NCBI RefSeq assembly: GCF_001598375.1
Contig: NZ_BCYV01000012.1
Span: 124,001-188,000 of the forward strand
Length of the DNA: 64,000 bases
DNA from: Novosphingobium capsulatum NBRC 12533
GTDB lineage: Bacteria; Pseudomonadota; Alphaproteobacteria; Sphingomonadales; Sphingomonadaceae
Reading direction: 5' to 3'
Part shown: one piece after another, positions 16,087 to 24,664 of the stretch
Numbering within the stretch: the stretch's first letter is position 1
How the letters are laid out: every line of letters begins with the position of its first letter
Made by a program: the position numbers and the translations under genes
Notes under the pieces: model-generated
The model's input: the letters and a program-made list of their open reading frames with translations, nothing else
What the model was told of the DNA's origin: nothing
Databases searched by the model: none

Positions 16087-18506
16087 CACTGCCGTGCCGT
16101 CAGCGTCAGGCCGATGGTGCGCGGGCGGAAGCTGCCGGCGCGGTACCAGGTCGATATCGGCGAATCATGGTAGAGCCCCAAGATCGGCTGGCTGTCGGTG
16201 ACATTGTTGACGAAGACGCTGAGGTCGATACCAGCCTTGCCCGCCTTGAACCGGCCCCCAGCGCGCAGGTCGAGCTGCGACGTGGCGGGCGGACGCGGCA
16301 GCGCGGGATCGACCAGCGGGGAGTTCGTATCGATCGGCGTGTTGTTGTGGCTGCTATAGGAATAATCGGCACGGGCGTAGCCATCGACCGATCCCACCGG
16401 CTCGACCAGCTCGGCATTGAGCTGCAGCGACCACGGGGCCACCGCGAAAGGCTCGCCCGCGCGACGGATCGTGGTGCCGCCGGGGCCCGGGATCGCGGTG
16501 GTATAGCGCGCATTGGTATAGGCCACCGAGGCACCCAGCGTCAGGGCCGGGATGGGCTTGGCGGCCAGCGACAGATCAAAGCCGTCGATCTTAGCCTTGC
16601 CCAGGTTGAGCGCGGCATAGATCGAGCAGGTCGGCAGCGAGAACAGCGTCTGCACGTTGTTCCAGTCGATGTGATAGGCCGAGGCATCGACCGCCAGCTT
16701 GCCGCCGAACAGCCGGTTCTTGGCCCCCGCTTCATAGCTCCAGATCGAGTCGGGCTTGAGCGTCTGCGACGCCAGCGGATCAAAGCCGATCGCTGCGGCG
16801 TCGGCAGCGCAGGTCAACCCGACCGGCGGCGAGATCCCTGGTCCGCGCACGCCTTTGGCCGCACTGACATAAAACAGGTTGTTGCGATCGGCCTGGAACG
16901 ACACCCCCGCGCGCGGCGTGAAAGTGCGGCTGGTCACGCCGAGGCTGTCGGTGTGGCCGGCGGTGGTATAGAGCGGACCTGCGGTGAAGCCCTCGAACTT
17001 GTAGTTGGCGATGGTGTAGCGGCCGCCCAGCGTGAGCTTCACCCGCGGCACGATCTCGTAGTCCGCCTGGGCATAGACTGCTGCCTGGCGATCGCGGTGC
17101 GTGTTGCGCTGGAACACACTGTAGCGCCCCTGATAGAGATCGACGCCATAAGCATCGGCGAGCGATGCATATTCCGGGTCACCAGCCTGCCGCTGACTAT
17201 AGTTGACCACGTCGAGCAGTTGCGGATCGCTGCCAGCATACTGGTCGCGCACGAACGAGCGCTGGTAGAAGGCGCCGATGATCCAGTTGAACCGCGCGTT
17301 GGCGTTGTCATTCTGCAGACGCAGTTCCTGGGTGAACGCGGTCTGCTTGGTGTTGCTGGCCGTACCCGGGGCGTAGTTGGCAAATTCGGCCGGTATAGTG
17401 CCGACTATATTGCCGAACAGCGAAAGGCTGAGCGTGGCGTCGTCACTCTGGGTGCGCGTGGTACGGTGGAAGTACGAGGTGTCAGACACCAGTGTCGCCC
17501 CGCCCAGCGACAGCTCGACCTTGAGCGCAGGCAGATAGAAGCGGTCGGAATGGCTCTCGGGCTTGGTGTTGAGGCTCAGCCGCTGGTCCCCGCGCGAGAG
17601 GTCGGACTGCGCAACCTCGAACCGCGACCCGTCGGCGATGTCCTGGTACTGGTAGAAGATCGAGGGCGTGATCGTCAGCGTCTCGGTGGGTTTCGCCCCC
17701 ACCGCCAGCCGTGCCGAGACCGTATTCGAACTGTTGATGTCCTTCTGCGTCACCTGCTTGGTGGTGCGATCGAGACGATCGATGTAACCGCCGTCGTGAC
17801 GCATCCAGCCGCTGGCGCGGAAGCCGATCTTGTCGGTGATGATCGGCGCGCCCACTGCCAAGCCGCCTTCATAGCTTTCAGCGCCGTTCTTGGTCGTGGC
17901 CACTTCGGCACGGTCGTACATCGAGACCGTATCATAGCTCGGCTTGGGCATGATGAAGCGCAGCGCGCCGCCCACCGAGCCGCTGCCGAACAGCGTGCCC
18001 TGCGGCCCACGCAGCACTTCCACGCGCTCGAGATCGAAGACCTGCGGATAGGGATTGCTTAGCGAGGGGCTCACGCCAACGCGGGTCTGCACCGGGGTAT
18101 CGTCGATATAGACGCCGGTGGTGGGAATGCCCGACGAGGAATCCACGCCGCGGATCGCAATCGTGGTCTGGCCCGTGCCATAGAGCACCGCGGTCTGGCC
18201 GAACGAGACCCCCGGGGTGATCTGGGCGATATCGGCAATCGAACGTACGCCCTGCGCGTCGAGTTCGGCGCTGGTCTTGGCGACCACGCTGGCAGGCACC
18301 CGGCTCAGCGACTGTGCCTTGCGCGTGGCAGTAACGATGATTTCTCCCACCTGGCCGCTGCTCGGCGTGTCGGTGGGCGGCACGGTCGCGCCCGGCGGCG
18401 TGGCAACATCGCCGACCTGCTGTGCCAGCGCGGCCAGCGGGGCGATGATTGTTGAAGACGCAAGAAGGAGGGCCGCGCGACGCGCGGCAACGGAACGATC
18501 TGTCAT
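16086..18506 (-). CDS. TonB-dependent outer-membrane receptor 3
   Basis: This 806-residue receptor begins MTDRSVAARRAALLLASSTI, close to receptor 2. It has a TonB-box-like GEIIVTATRKAQ at about 53-64, a plug with RVEVLRGPQGTLFGSGSVGG and a barrel ending TIGLTLTARQ, so it lacks the usual final aromatic residue. It shares its 5' leader and promoter with receptor 2, though the two proteins differ enough to bind different ligands. It is coupled to the downstream PDISGVW gene and divergent from the membrane-bound regulator at 19035, which is its most likely controller. Confidence 0.95.
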   Translation of the reverse strand: MTDRSVAARRAALLLASSTIIAPLAALAQQVGDVATPPGATVPPTDTPSSGQVGEIIVTATRKAQSLSRVPASVVAKTSAELDAQGVRSIADIAQITPGVSFGQTAVLYGTGQTTIAIRGVDSSSGIPTTGVYIDDTPVQTRVGVSPSLSNPYPQVFDLERVEVLRGPQGTLFGSGSVGGALRFIMPKPSYDTVSMYDRAEVATTKNGAESYEGGLAVGAPIITDKIGFRASGWMRHDGGYIDRLDRTTKQVTQKDINSSNTVSARLAVGAKPTETLTITPSIFYQYQDIADGSRFEVAQSDLSRGDQRLSLNTKPESHSDRFYLPALKVELSLGGATLVSDTSYFHRTTRTQSDDATLSLSLFGNIVGTIPAEFANYAPGTASNTKQTAFTQELRLQNDNANARFNWIIGAFYQRSFVRDQYAGSDPQLLDVVNYSQRQAGDPEYASLADAYGVDLYQGRYSVFQRNTHRDRQAAVYAQADYEIVPRVKLTLGGRYTIANYKFEGFTAGPLYTTAGHTDSLGVTSRTFTPRAGVSFQADRNNLFYVSAAKGVRGPGISPPVGLTCAADAAAIGFDPLASQTLKPDSIWSYEAGAKNRLFGGKLAVDASAYHIDWNNVQTLFSLPTCSIYAALNLGKAKIDGFDLSLAAKPIPALTLGASVAYTNARYTTAIPGPGGTTIRRAGEPFAVAPWSLQLNAELVEPVGSVDGYARADYSYSSHNNTPIDTNSPLVDPALPRPPATSQLDLRAGGRFKAGKAGIDLSVFVNNVTDSQPILGLYHDSPISTWYRAGSFRPRTIGLTLTARQ

Positions 18507-18641
18507 GATAATGCTACTCCCCGATAGCGGAACGCGCCTCCTTGTTGGAGTATCGCGAGTGAGGCTCTTATGAGTGGCCGATAGTGTTACCTAGTTTACA
18601 TTATATGGCAATATGCTTGTTTTGTTGATTATTTGCAACAA
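18507..18641 (-). promoter_or_regulatory. Promoter and leader of TonB receptor 3
   Basis: The leader matches that of receptor 2, including GGGGAGTAGC. GTTTACATTATATGGCAATA (18594-18613, plus-strand reading) carries a perfect -10 TATAAT in the gene sense (18600-18605). An inverted pair TTGTTG (18622-18627) and CAACAA (18636-18641) overlaps the -35 position. The 528-bp gap 18507-19034 contains no gene; it is AT-rich over about 18580-18830 and serves two divergent promoters. Confidence 0.6.
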
Positions 18642-18727
18642 AAGGGGTTTAGCTCGATCTTGCTGATTTATGAGGGCAACTGCCCTTTTTTGCAGTTTCC
18701 AGGCGCAGCCCAAAACCGAGGTAGCGC

Positions 18728-18751
18728 CAACAAATCAACCCAATTGTTGCA
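18728..18751 (+). promoter_or_regulatory. CAACAA / TTGTTGCA inverted pair upstream of membrane regulator 1
   Basis: CAACAA (18728-18733) and TTGTTGCA (18744-18751) are inverted with a 10-bp spacer. They lie about 285 bp before the regulator start and about 100 bp from the similar pair at the receptor 3 promoter. A dimeric regulator binding both sites could control both divergent units. Confidence 0.4.
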
Positions 18752-19034
18752 TAATTTATACAAATATCAGTTTTTCAGATATTTTGTTTTGTTATGATCA
18801 CCAGTTTGCCTAGCATTGGATACGGCGAGGGCAATTGATTCGCGCCGCCCGCCGAGCTGGCCAGGCGAGAGGCTGGCGCCATCGCCTTGAGGAGCGAGGC
18901 TGGGCGCATCATAGACTTTGTTTTAACCTTAAAGTAAATCAAAATTTGGCGTTTTCATCACGATGCAGGTAAAGCAACAGCGATGTCGCGTCGGTCGCCG
19001 CGGATGAACCCGGCCATGAGGGAGAGACCGGATC

Positions 19035-20378
19035 GTGGAGAACCCCGCAAATCCCCCGCCAAAAGCCGGTGACACGGGCGACCATGCGGCAGCACGCCTT
19101 GCCGAAGAGATTGCCCGCGTACGCGCGGTTCTCGCCGCCAGCCGCTCAGCCGTGCAGTTGCGCCTGTTCGACTACCTTGCCGCGCGATCGGGCGATGCAC
19201 GCGCGCCCAAGGAAATCGAGATCGCGCATGCCGTGTTCGGCGGCGACGAATCGACCGACGCAGCCGCCGACTCCGGTGTGCGCGTTTATGTCCACCGCCT
19301 GCGCAAGCGCCTTGAAGACCACTATCGCGGGCAGCCCGGTGCGCGTCTCGTCATTCCCAAGGGCGAATATCGCCTCGTGCTTGCCGAGGTCGAGGCCGCG
19401 CAGGCCAATGCAGGCTTTACAGCACCGGACCTGGCCAAGACAGCATCGCTCCGCGCGCCCGCCATCGCCCCGCCGCCGGTGCGGTTTCGAAGGATGCCGC
19501 CCGGCGCAGTTCCGGCCCTGCTAGGGCTGGCGTTATGCTGTCTTACCATCGCGGCCGGTTTAGCGGTTTACGCCTGGCCATGGTCGCACGGGGCAGGTGG
19601 CGAGCCCGACGATGAACGGCTGCGCAACACCGCACTGTGGCGCAATCTCGGCGCAGGCGTCCCCGTGCTGGTCGTGGCCGGCGACGCCTATGCCGCCGCC
19701 GAAACCGGCGACCAGCGCAACGTGCAGCGCATGATCCTCGACCCGCGCATCGCCTCGCGCGAGGAACTGGGACAGCACATCCGCAGCCACCCCGACCAGT
19801 TCTACCGGCTCTATGACTTCGACCTGCACTTCACGCCGGTGCCGACCGCCCTCGCCGCCTGGAACGTCGAGGCGACGCTCCCCCACGAGTCCACTGGAAC
19901 GCGCCGAAGTGCCTCGATCGTGCCTGCCTCCGCGCTGACGCCTGCGCTCCAGCAAGGCGCTGACATCGTCTACGTTGGCCACCTTGCCGACATGGGCACG
20001 CTCGCTGCGCCGCTCGCGGCCGCCAGCAGCCTGCGTTTCGACCGACCCGGCGCGATCGTCGATCCCGCTGCGGCACGCGTCTGGCAAGCCTCGCTGCCCG
20101 CGCCCGACAACACCTCGCGCGTGCGCGATGCCGTGACCACCGACTATGGTTATCTTGCCAGCCTGACCGCCCCCGGCGGGCGGGCGCTGTTGGTGATTGC
20201 AGGTTTGGGCGATGTTGCCACGGCCCAGTTGGCCGGGCTGGCCACCAGCGCGCAGGCGCTCGGCCAGATCGCGGTGCATACCGGCAACCGCCCCCATTTC
20301 GAGGCGGTCTTTGCCATCGACACACGCGACGGCATCGCCGTTTCGCGCCGCCTGCTATTGGCGCGCGCACTGCGCTGA
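19035..20378 (+). CDS. Membrane-anchored winged-helix regulator 1 with periplasmic domain
   Basis: This 447-residue protein starts at GTG after GGGAGAG. Residues 20-116 form a winged-helix-like domain: RLFDYLAARSGDARAPKEIE, then VRVYVHRLRKRLEDHYRG and a wing VIPKGEYRLVL. One membrane helix spans about 158-182. The rest, about 260 residues, faces the periplasm (VLVVAGDAYAAAE, GADIVYVGHLADMGTL, DYGYLASLTAPGGRALLVIA) and has no domain I recognise. The layout is that of CadC/ToxR-type one-component regulators, which sense outside the cell and bind DNA inside. The protein at 26905 is a paralog. It lies divergent from TonB receptor 3, a likely target. Confidence 0.75.
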   Translation: MENPANPPPKAGDTGDHAAARLAEEIARVRAVLAASRSAVQLRLFDYLAARSGDARAPKEIEIAHAVFGGDESTDAAADSGVRVYVHRLRKRLEDHYRGQPGARLVIPKGEYRLVLAEVEAAQANAGFTAPDLAKTASLRAPAIAPPPVRFRRMPPGAVPALLGLALCCLTIAAGLAVYAWPWSHGAGGEPDDERLRNTALWRNLGAGVPVLVVAGDAYAAAETGDQRNVQRMILDPRIASREELGQHIRSHPDQFYRLYDFDLHFTPVPTALAAWNVEATLPHESTGTRRSASIVPASALTPALQQGADIVYVGHLADMGTLAAPLAAASSLRFDRPGAIVDPAAARVWQASLPAPDNTSRVRDAVTTDYGYLASLTAPGGRALLVIAGLGDVATAQLAGLATSAQALGQIAVHTGNRPHFEAVFAIDTRDGIAVSRRLLLARALR

Positions 20379-20443
20379 GCAAGCAGGCAATATACACCCA
20401 GCCGGTTGGCACACATGATCCACTTGGCGGCTTGGCCTTTATG

Positions 20444-20457
20444 CTTTAAGCCTAAAG
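20444..20457 (+). promoter_or_regulatory. Predicted operator upstream of marR-type gene
   Basis: CTTTAAGCCTAAAG is a dyad with CTTTA/TAAAG arms, 14 bp before the MarR-family start. The core TTTAAGCCTA recurs once, in reverse orientation, at 23604-23613 between the gentisate dioxygenase and nitrilase genes. This suggests autoregulation and control of the gentisate genes by the same regulator. Confidence 0.5.
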
Positions 20458-20471
20458 AAAGAGGAGATCTG

Positions 20472-21008
20472 ATGCCAACCCCTGCCCCGGGCAACGAGCC
20501 GCCCGCAGTCACCGCCACCGACAATCTGACCGCCGCCGGCGGCCCCGCGACACGCGCCCCATTGCCCGGCGCCGGATCAGCCACGCTTCGCATGTGGGTG
20601 CGCCTGCTCGCCTGCGCCAAGATTGGCGAGAAGCAGTTGCGCCGCAAGTTCGATGAGCAGTTCGATACCACCCTGCCCCGCTTCGACGTGCTCGCCGCCC
20701 TCGATCGCGTGCCCGAGGGCCTGAGCATGAGTGCGTTGTCGCGCGCGCTGCTAGTCTCCAACGGCAACGTGACCGCAATCGTGCGCCAGTTGCAAGCCCA
20801 GGGCTTGGTCGCCTCGCGCATAGACCCGCACGACGCACGTTCGGCGATCGTCTCGCTCACGCCCGCCGGCCAGCGCCAGTTCGATACCCTCGCCACAGCG
20901 CACCACGCCTGGATCGCCGCGATGCTGCGCGATGTCCCGGCCGAGCGGGTAGACCAGCTCGTGCGCAGCCTTGGCGAATTGCGCGCCATCCTGGAAGAGC
21001 GGACATGA
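20472..21008 (+). CDS. MarR-family transcriptional regulator
   Basis: The 178-residue cytoplasmic protein has a MarR winged helix in its middle: LSMSALSRALLVSNGNVTAI with recognition helix and wing VASRIDPHDARSAIVSLT. MarR proteins are dimeric, usually repressors that release DNA when a phenolic ligand binds. A start at 20472 follows AGGAG; a longer frame from 20406 includes the predicted operator and is rejected. The stop overlaps the thioesterase start by 4 bp. The operator copy at the gentisate dioxygenase promoter suggests it controls that pathway. Confidence 0.9.
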   Translation: MPTPAPGNEPPAVTATDNLTAAGGPATRAPLPGAGSATLRMWVRLLACAKIGEKQLRRKFDEQFDTTLPRFDVLAALDRVPEGLSMSALSRALLVSNGNVTAIVRQLQAQGLVASRIDPHDARSAIVSLTPAGQRQFDTLATAHHAWIAAMLRDVPAERVDQLVRSLGELRAILEERT

Positions 21009-21424
21009 CCCGTTTCACCACCACTGCCCTCGTCCGCTTCGCACATGTCGATGCGGCCGGGATCGTCTTCTACCCGCGCTATTTCGAGATGCTCAACGGC
21101 GCGGTGGAGGACTGGTGCGCCCAGGGCCTCGGGGCCGATTTTCGTGCACTGCACGACATCCGCGGGATCGGCGTGCCCACCGTAGGTCTCGAGGCCGAAT
21201 TCCACAGCCCCAGTCGGCTCGGCGACATGCTCGATATCGCGCTGGTCCCGCTCCATGTCGGGCGCAGCAGCTGCCGGCTAGAGCTGACGTTCTCGTGCGG
21301 CGGCGAAACGCGCCTCATTGCCCGCGTCACGCTGGTGTGCACCGACCTTGCCGCGATGCGCAGCACGCCGTGGCCTGACGATATCCGCGCGCGCATGACC
21401 GGGACAGCTCCGGTTGCTGCCTGA
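21005..21424 (+). CDS. 4-hydroxybenzoyl-CoA thioesterase family protein
   Basis: This 139-residue hotdog-fold protein carries the family signature VRFAHVDAAGIVFYPRYFEM with the catalytic-type aspartate at position 16 (HVDAAG). It would hydrolyse an aryl- or acyl-CoA thioester in the cytoplasm, possibly freeing a hydroxybenzoate. Its ATG overlaps the MarR stop (ATGA), so they form an operon. Being next to gentisate pathway genes, its substrate could be a 3-hydroxybenzoyl- or salicyloyl-CoA, which is inference only. Confidence 0.85.
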   Translation: MTRFTTTALVRFAHVDAAGIVFYPRYFEMLNGAVEDWCAQGLGADFRALHDIRGIGVPTVGLEAEFHSPSRLGDMLDIALVPLHVGRSSCRLELTFSCGGETRLIARVTLVCTDLAAMRSTPWPDDIRARMTGTAPVAA

Positions 21425-21429
21425 TCTGG

Positions 21430-21460
21430 CCGCGCCCCGCTTTGTACAGGCGGGGCGCGG
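21430..21460. terminator. Bidirectional terminator hairpin
   Basis: A perfect 11-bp GC-rich stem (CCGCGCCCCGC at 21430-21440, GCGGGGCGCGG at 21450-21460) with a 9-base loop lies between the convergent thioesterase and fumarylacetoacetate hydrolase-family genes. Confidence 0.7.
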
Positions 21461-21475
21461 ACTGATGCGGCCATG

Positions 21476-22396
21476 TCAGGCTGCTACCACCGGGTGGCGC
21501 AACGTGCCGATCCCTTCGACGCAGGCAACGATGGTGTCGCCCGGCCAGACCCATTCCTGTGGATCACGGCCCGCCCCCACACCCGCAGGCGTTCCGGTGG
21601 CGATGATATCGCCGGGCTCGAGCGTGATGCCCTGGCTGATGTCCGCCACCAGTTCGTCTACCTTGAACAGCATGTAGGCAGTGTTGCTGCGCTGCTTTTC
21701 CACACCGTTGACAGTCAGCCACAGGTCGAGCGTCTGCGGATCGGGAATCTCGTCGGCGGTCACGACCACGGGACCCATCGGGCAGTAGGTATCCTGCCCC
21801 TTGGAATAGATCCACTGCCCGGCACGGCGGCAGTCGCGCGCGCTCATGTCGATGCACACGGTATAGCCGAACACGTGGGCCAGCGCGTCATCGCGCCGCA
21901 CGCGGCGGGCGGTGGTGCCAATGATCGCGGCCAGTTCCACTTCCCAGTCGAGTTGACGGGTGATCGCAGCGTCATGGCGGATAGGCTCGTCCGGCCCGAT
22001 CACGCTGGTAGGCGGCTTGGAGAAGATCACTGGCTGGCGCGGCAGGTCGGCGGAGGTATCAAGCGAGCGCGCGCTTTCGGCGACGTGTTCGGTATAGTTG
22101 AGGCCGATGCCGAACACGTTCTTGCGCGGACGGGGGATCGGCGCGAGCAGACGCACATTGGCCAGTGGCAGCGCGGTGCCCAGCGGGAAGAGGTCGCCTT
22201 GCTCGGCAATCAGCGCCGTGATCGTAGTGATCGCGCCAGGACCGAGGTCGATCAGATCAAGCATGCGCGAGGGTAGATCCACTCCGCGCGCCGCGCCAAA
22301 GCGGGCGAGATCGAGCACCAATGTCGCTTCGGCACCCACCAGGACGCCAAGGCGCGCTTCGGCTTCCGCCGTAGCGCGGTAGGTAACCAGTCGCAT
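21476..22396 (-). CDS. Fumarylacetoacetate hydrolase family protein, likely fumarylpyruvate hydrolase
   Basis: The 306-residue enzyme has the family core: KNVFGIGLNYTEHVAESAR, PVIFSKPPTSVIGP, the metal ligands in LDWEVELAAIIG, CIDMSARDCRR and GDIIATGTPAGVG. Such enzymes hydrolyse C-C bonds of acylpyruvates with a divalent metal. Lying 28 bp behind a gentisate 1,2-dioxygenase on the same strand, it probably acts on maleylpyruvate or fumarylpyruvate. GGAAGGA precedes the ATG at 22396; a longer in-frame start lacks homology. No maleylpyruvate isomerase is visible, so either it hydrolyses maleylpyruvate directly or the isomerase is elsewhere. Confidence 0.88.
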   Translation of the reverse strand: MRLVTYRATAEAEARLGVLVGAEATLVLDLARFGAARGVDLPSRMLDLIDLGPGAITTITALIAEQGDLFPLGTALPLANVRLLAPIPRPRKNVFGIGLNYTEHVAESARSLDTSADLPRQPVIFSKPPTSVIGPDEPIRHDAAITRQLDWEVELAAIIGTTARRVRRDDALAHVFGYTVCIDMSARDCRRAGQWIYSKGQDTYCPMGPVVVTADEIPDPQTLDLWLTVNGVEKQRSNTAYMLFKVDELVADISQGITLEPGDIIATGTPAGVGAGRDPQEWVWPGDTIVACVEGIGTLRHPVVAA

Positions 22397-22424
22397 TGCA
22401 ATTCCTTCCAGGGTTCGGTTCGTA

Positions 22425-23564
22425 TCAGGCGATGAGGGGTTGGTGGCCGCCGTTGTCTCCGAAGGCCTCTTCGCGATAGAGGCCCAGAGCACGCATCACC
22501 GGCAGGTCGTGGAATGCGAAGAGGCAGGCGTCCTCACGATCAGAGGCGTTGGCATGTTCGTGGTACATCCAGGCGGGCACCACGAAAATGTCGCGCTCCT
22601 TCCAGTCGAACCGTCGGCCGTTGATGATCGACCAGCCGCTGCCTTTGCAGCACTGGTAGACGAAGCTGCCCGTCTGGCGATGCGCGCGCGTGCGCTCGCC
22701 GGGACGAAGCATCTGCATGTGCGCACCAATGGTCATCATCACCGGACCACCGGTGTCGGGATTGACGTATTCCATCAGCACCCCGTCAAAAGGAGAACCT
22801 TCGGTCACCGCGGCATAGCGCTGCAACGCCTCGTAGGTGGGTGCCCATTCGTACTTGAGCAGCGGCGAATAGCGTTTTTCCCAGGTAGATCCCCAGGGCC
22901 TGAGCCCGGGGTTGCCCCAGGTATGGACCGAGGCATCGACCGGGTAGCGCATCGCCTGGGACAAGTCGGGGTGCACCTCGTAGAAGTTTGCCTCGAGCGC
23001 GTTCATCAGCGGGATGTCGAGCCCATCCTGCCAGATACACACGCTGCCATCCTCGGCCACGCCATGTTCGTGCCAGGTCCCGTTGGGCGTCAGCACGAAG
23101 TCGTTTGCGTCCAGCGTCATCTTCTGCCCGTCGACGTTGGTGAACGCGCCAGTGCCCTCCATGATGAAGCGCAGCGCCGAGGCGCTGTGGCGGTGCGACG
23201 ACGCGCATTCGCCCGGCTTCATGACCTGCAACCCCGAATAGAGCCAACCGACGGCGGCGACCACATCCTGACGCCCGGGATTTTCCAGATAGATCACCCG
23301 ACGCCCCGCCTGCTCAGGAGTAACGAGATCGAGCGCTCGCAGCACATCGGCGCGCAGATCTTGGTAACGCCACAGCATGGGTTGCGAGGTCGAGGCAGGC
23401 TCCCACGGCTCGATCTTGTTGGCCACCGTCCACAGCGCGCCTGTACCCAGCGTCGCGAGCCGGCGGTAGTAGGCCACCAGCTCGGGGGTGTCTGCCACGT
23501 TAGCGCGGCCGATCCGATCCTCGCGATAGCTGTCGTATGCCTTGGTAGTCACCGCACTCTCCAT
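22425..23564 (-). CDS. Gentisate 1,2-dioxygenase-like bicupin
   Basis: This 379-residue bicupin matches gentisate 1,2-dioxygenases, which open the gentisate ring to maleylpyruvate using Fe(II) and O2. The first cupin has the iron ligands in GECASSHRHSASALRF (His124, His126) and NGTWHEHG (His165). The second cupin (GERTRAHRQTGSFVYQ, then VPAWMYHEHAN) is also well kept. Salicylate or 1-hydroxy-2-naphthoate dioxygenases share this fold and cannot be excluded. The ATG at 23564 has no ribosome site; a GTG at 23552 has GGAG 6 bases upstream and may be the true start. It is the first gene of a two-gene operon with the hydrolase at 21476. Confidence 0.88.
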   Translation of the reverse strand: MESAVTTKAYDSYREDRIGRANVADTPELVAYYRRLATLGTGALWTVANKIEPWEPASTSQPMLWRYQDLRADVLRALDLVTPEQAGRRVIYLENPGRQDVVAAVGWLYSGLQVMKPGECASSHRHSASALRFIMEGTGAFTNVDGQKMTLDANDFVLTPNGTWHEHGVAEDGSVCIWQDGLDIPLMNALEANFYEVHPDLSQAMRYPVDASVHTWGNPGLRPWGSTWEKRYSPLLKYEWAPTYEALQRYAAVTEGSPFDGVLMEYVNPDTGGPVMMTIGAHMQMLRPGERTRAHRQTGSFVYQCCKGSGWSIINGRRFDWKERDIFVVPAWMYHEHANASDREDACLFAFHDLPVMRALGLYREEAFGDNGGHQPLIA

Positions 23565-23601
23565 CGCGCCAACGAGGCCCAGGCCTCGCCCACAAATTTA
23601 T

Positions 23602-23616
23602 TATAGGCTTAAAATA
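23602..23616. promoter_or_regulatory. Second copy of the MarR-type operator core
   Basis: TATAGGCTTAAAATA, read in reverse as TATTTTAAGCCTATA, shares TTTAAGCCTA with the dyad in front of the MarR gene (20444-20457). It lies in the 117-bp divergent gap between the gentisate dioxygenase and nitrilase genes, which holds no other gene. Confidence 0.45.
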
Positions 23617-23681
23617 TCTTGCTTCGGCGGCGCTGGCAAGCCATCAGTTGCAGCGCAATGCCACCTGCCGAGGAGCCCCGC

Positions 23682-24659
23682 ATGACAAAGCCGTTTCGCG
23701 CCGCCGTGGTCCAGGCCGCCGCCGTTCCCGATGATTCGCTGGCCTCGGCCGAACGCGCGGCCGCGCGGGTGCGGCAAGCAGCCGCCCAAGGCGCGCGGCT
23801 GGTCGTCTTTCCCGAGGCATTCATCGGCGGCTATCCCAAAGGGGCCACTTTCGGCGCGCCCGTGGGCCTGCGCCGGCCCGAGGGACGCGAGGATTACCGC
23901 CGCTATCACGCCAACGCGATTGCGCTCGATGGCCCCGAGGTCGCACTTCTCGCCGAGGCAGTGCGCGAGACGGGTGCCTTCGTGGTGATCGGCGTGATCG
24001 AGCGCGACGGCGGCACCGTCTATTGCACCGCGCTGTTCCTCGACGGCGAACGCGGGTTGGTGGGCAAGCACCGCAAGCTCATGCCGACGGGCGCCGAACG
24101 CCTGATCTGGGGCTTTGGCGACGGCTCGACGCTGCCGGTGATCGACACGCCGCTCGGCCGGATCGGCGCAGTCATCTGCTGGGAAAACTACATGCCGATG
24201 CTGCGCATGGCGATGTACGGCCAGGGCGTAACGCTCTACTGCGCCCCCACGGCCGATGACCGCGATACCTGGCCAGCCTCGATGCAGCACATCGCGCTGG
24301 AGGGCCGCGCTTACGTGCTCTCGGCCTGCCAGCACATTACGCGCGGTGCCTACCCGGCCGATTTCGACTGTACGCTGGGCAACGCCCCCGAAACCGTGCT
24401 GTTGCGCGGCGGTTCGATGATCGTCTCGCCGCTGGGCGGCGTGCTCGCCGGGCCCGACTATACGCCCGATACCATCCTTTATGCCGACATCGATCCCGAC
24501 GAGGTGATCCGCGGCAAGTTCGATTTCGACGTGGCCGGGCATTACGCCCGCCCCGACGTGTTCTCGCTGCATGTCGATGCAACCGCGCGGCAGCCGGTCC
24601 GCTTCGACACCGGGCCCGCCAACGAGCGCGCCGATTCAACCACTTTGCCAGGGGCTTGA
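23682..24659 (+). CDS. Nitrilase-type carbon-nitrogen hydrolase
   Basis: This 325-residue enzyme has the complete nitrilase-superfamily triad: Glu45 in VVFPEAFIGGYP, Lys132 in GKHRKLMPT and Cys166 in GAVICWENYMP. The sequence around the cysteine and the length are those of true nitrilases, which convert aryl or aliphatic nitriles to acids and ammonia in the cytoplasm. GAGGAG precedes the ATG. It is divergent from gentisate dioxygenase and probably co-transcribed with the flavin reductase-domain gene 5 bp downstream. Hydrolysis of a nitrile to a benzoate-type acid feeding gentisate is a reasonable guess. Confidence 0.9.
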   Translation: MTKPFRAAVVQAAAVPDDSLASAERAAARVRQAAAQGARLVVFPEAFIGGYPKGATFGAPVGLRRPEGREDYRRYHANAIALDGPEVALLAEAVRETGAFVVIGVIERDGGTVYCTALFLDGERGLVGKHRKLMPTGAERLIWGFGDGSTLPVIDTPLGRIGAVICWENYMPMLRMAMYGQGVTLYCAPTADDRDTWPASMQHIALEGRAYVLSACQHITRGAYPADFDCTLGNAPETVLLRGGSMIVSPLGGVLAGPDYTPDTILYADIDPDEVIRGKFDFDVAGHYARPDVFSLHVDATARQPVRFDTGPANERADSTTLPGA

Positions 24660-24664
24660 CGCCG

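Noticed and set aside
18560..18830. AT-rich segment as the edge of a transferred island or insertion
   Set aside because: No repeats, integrase, tRNA or transposase remnants flank it; it lies exactly between two divergent genes and carries promoter-like elements.
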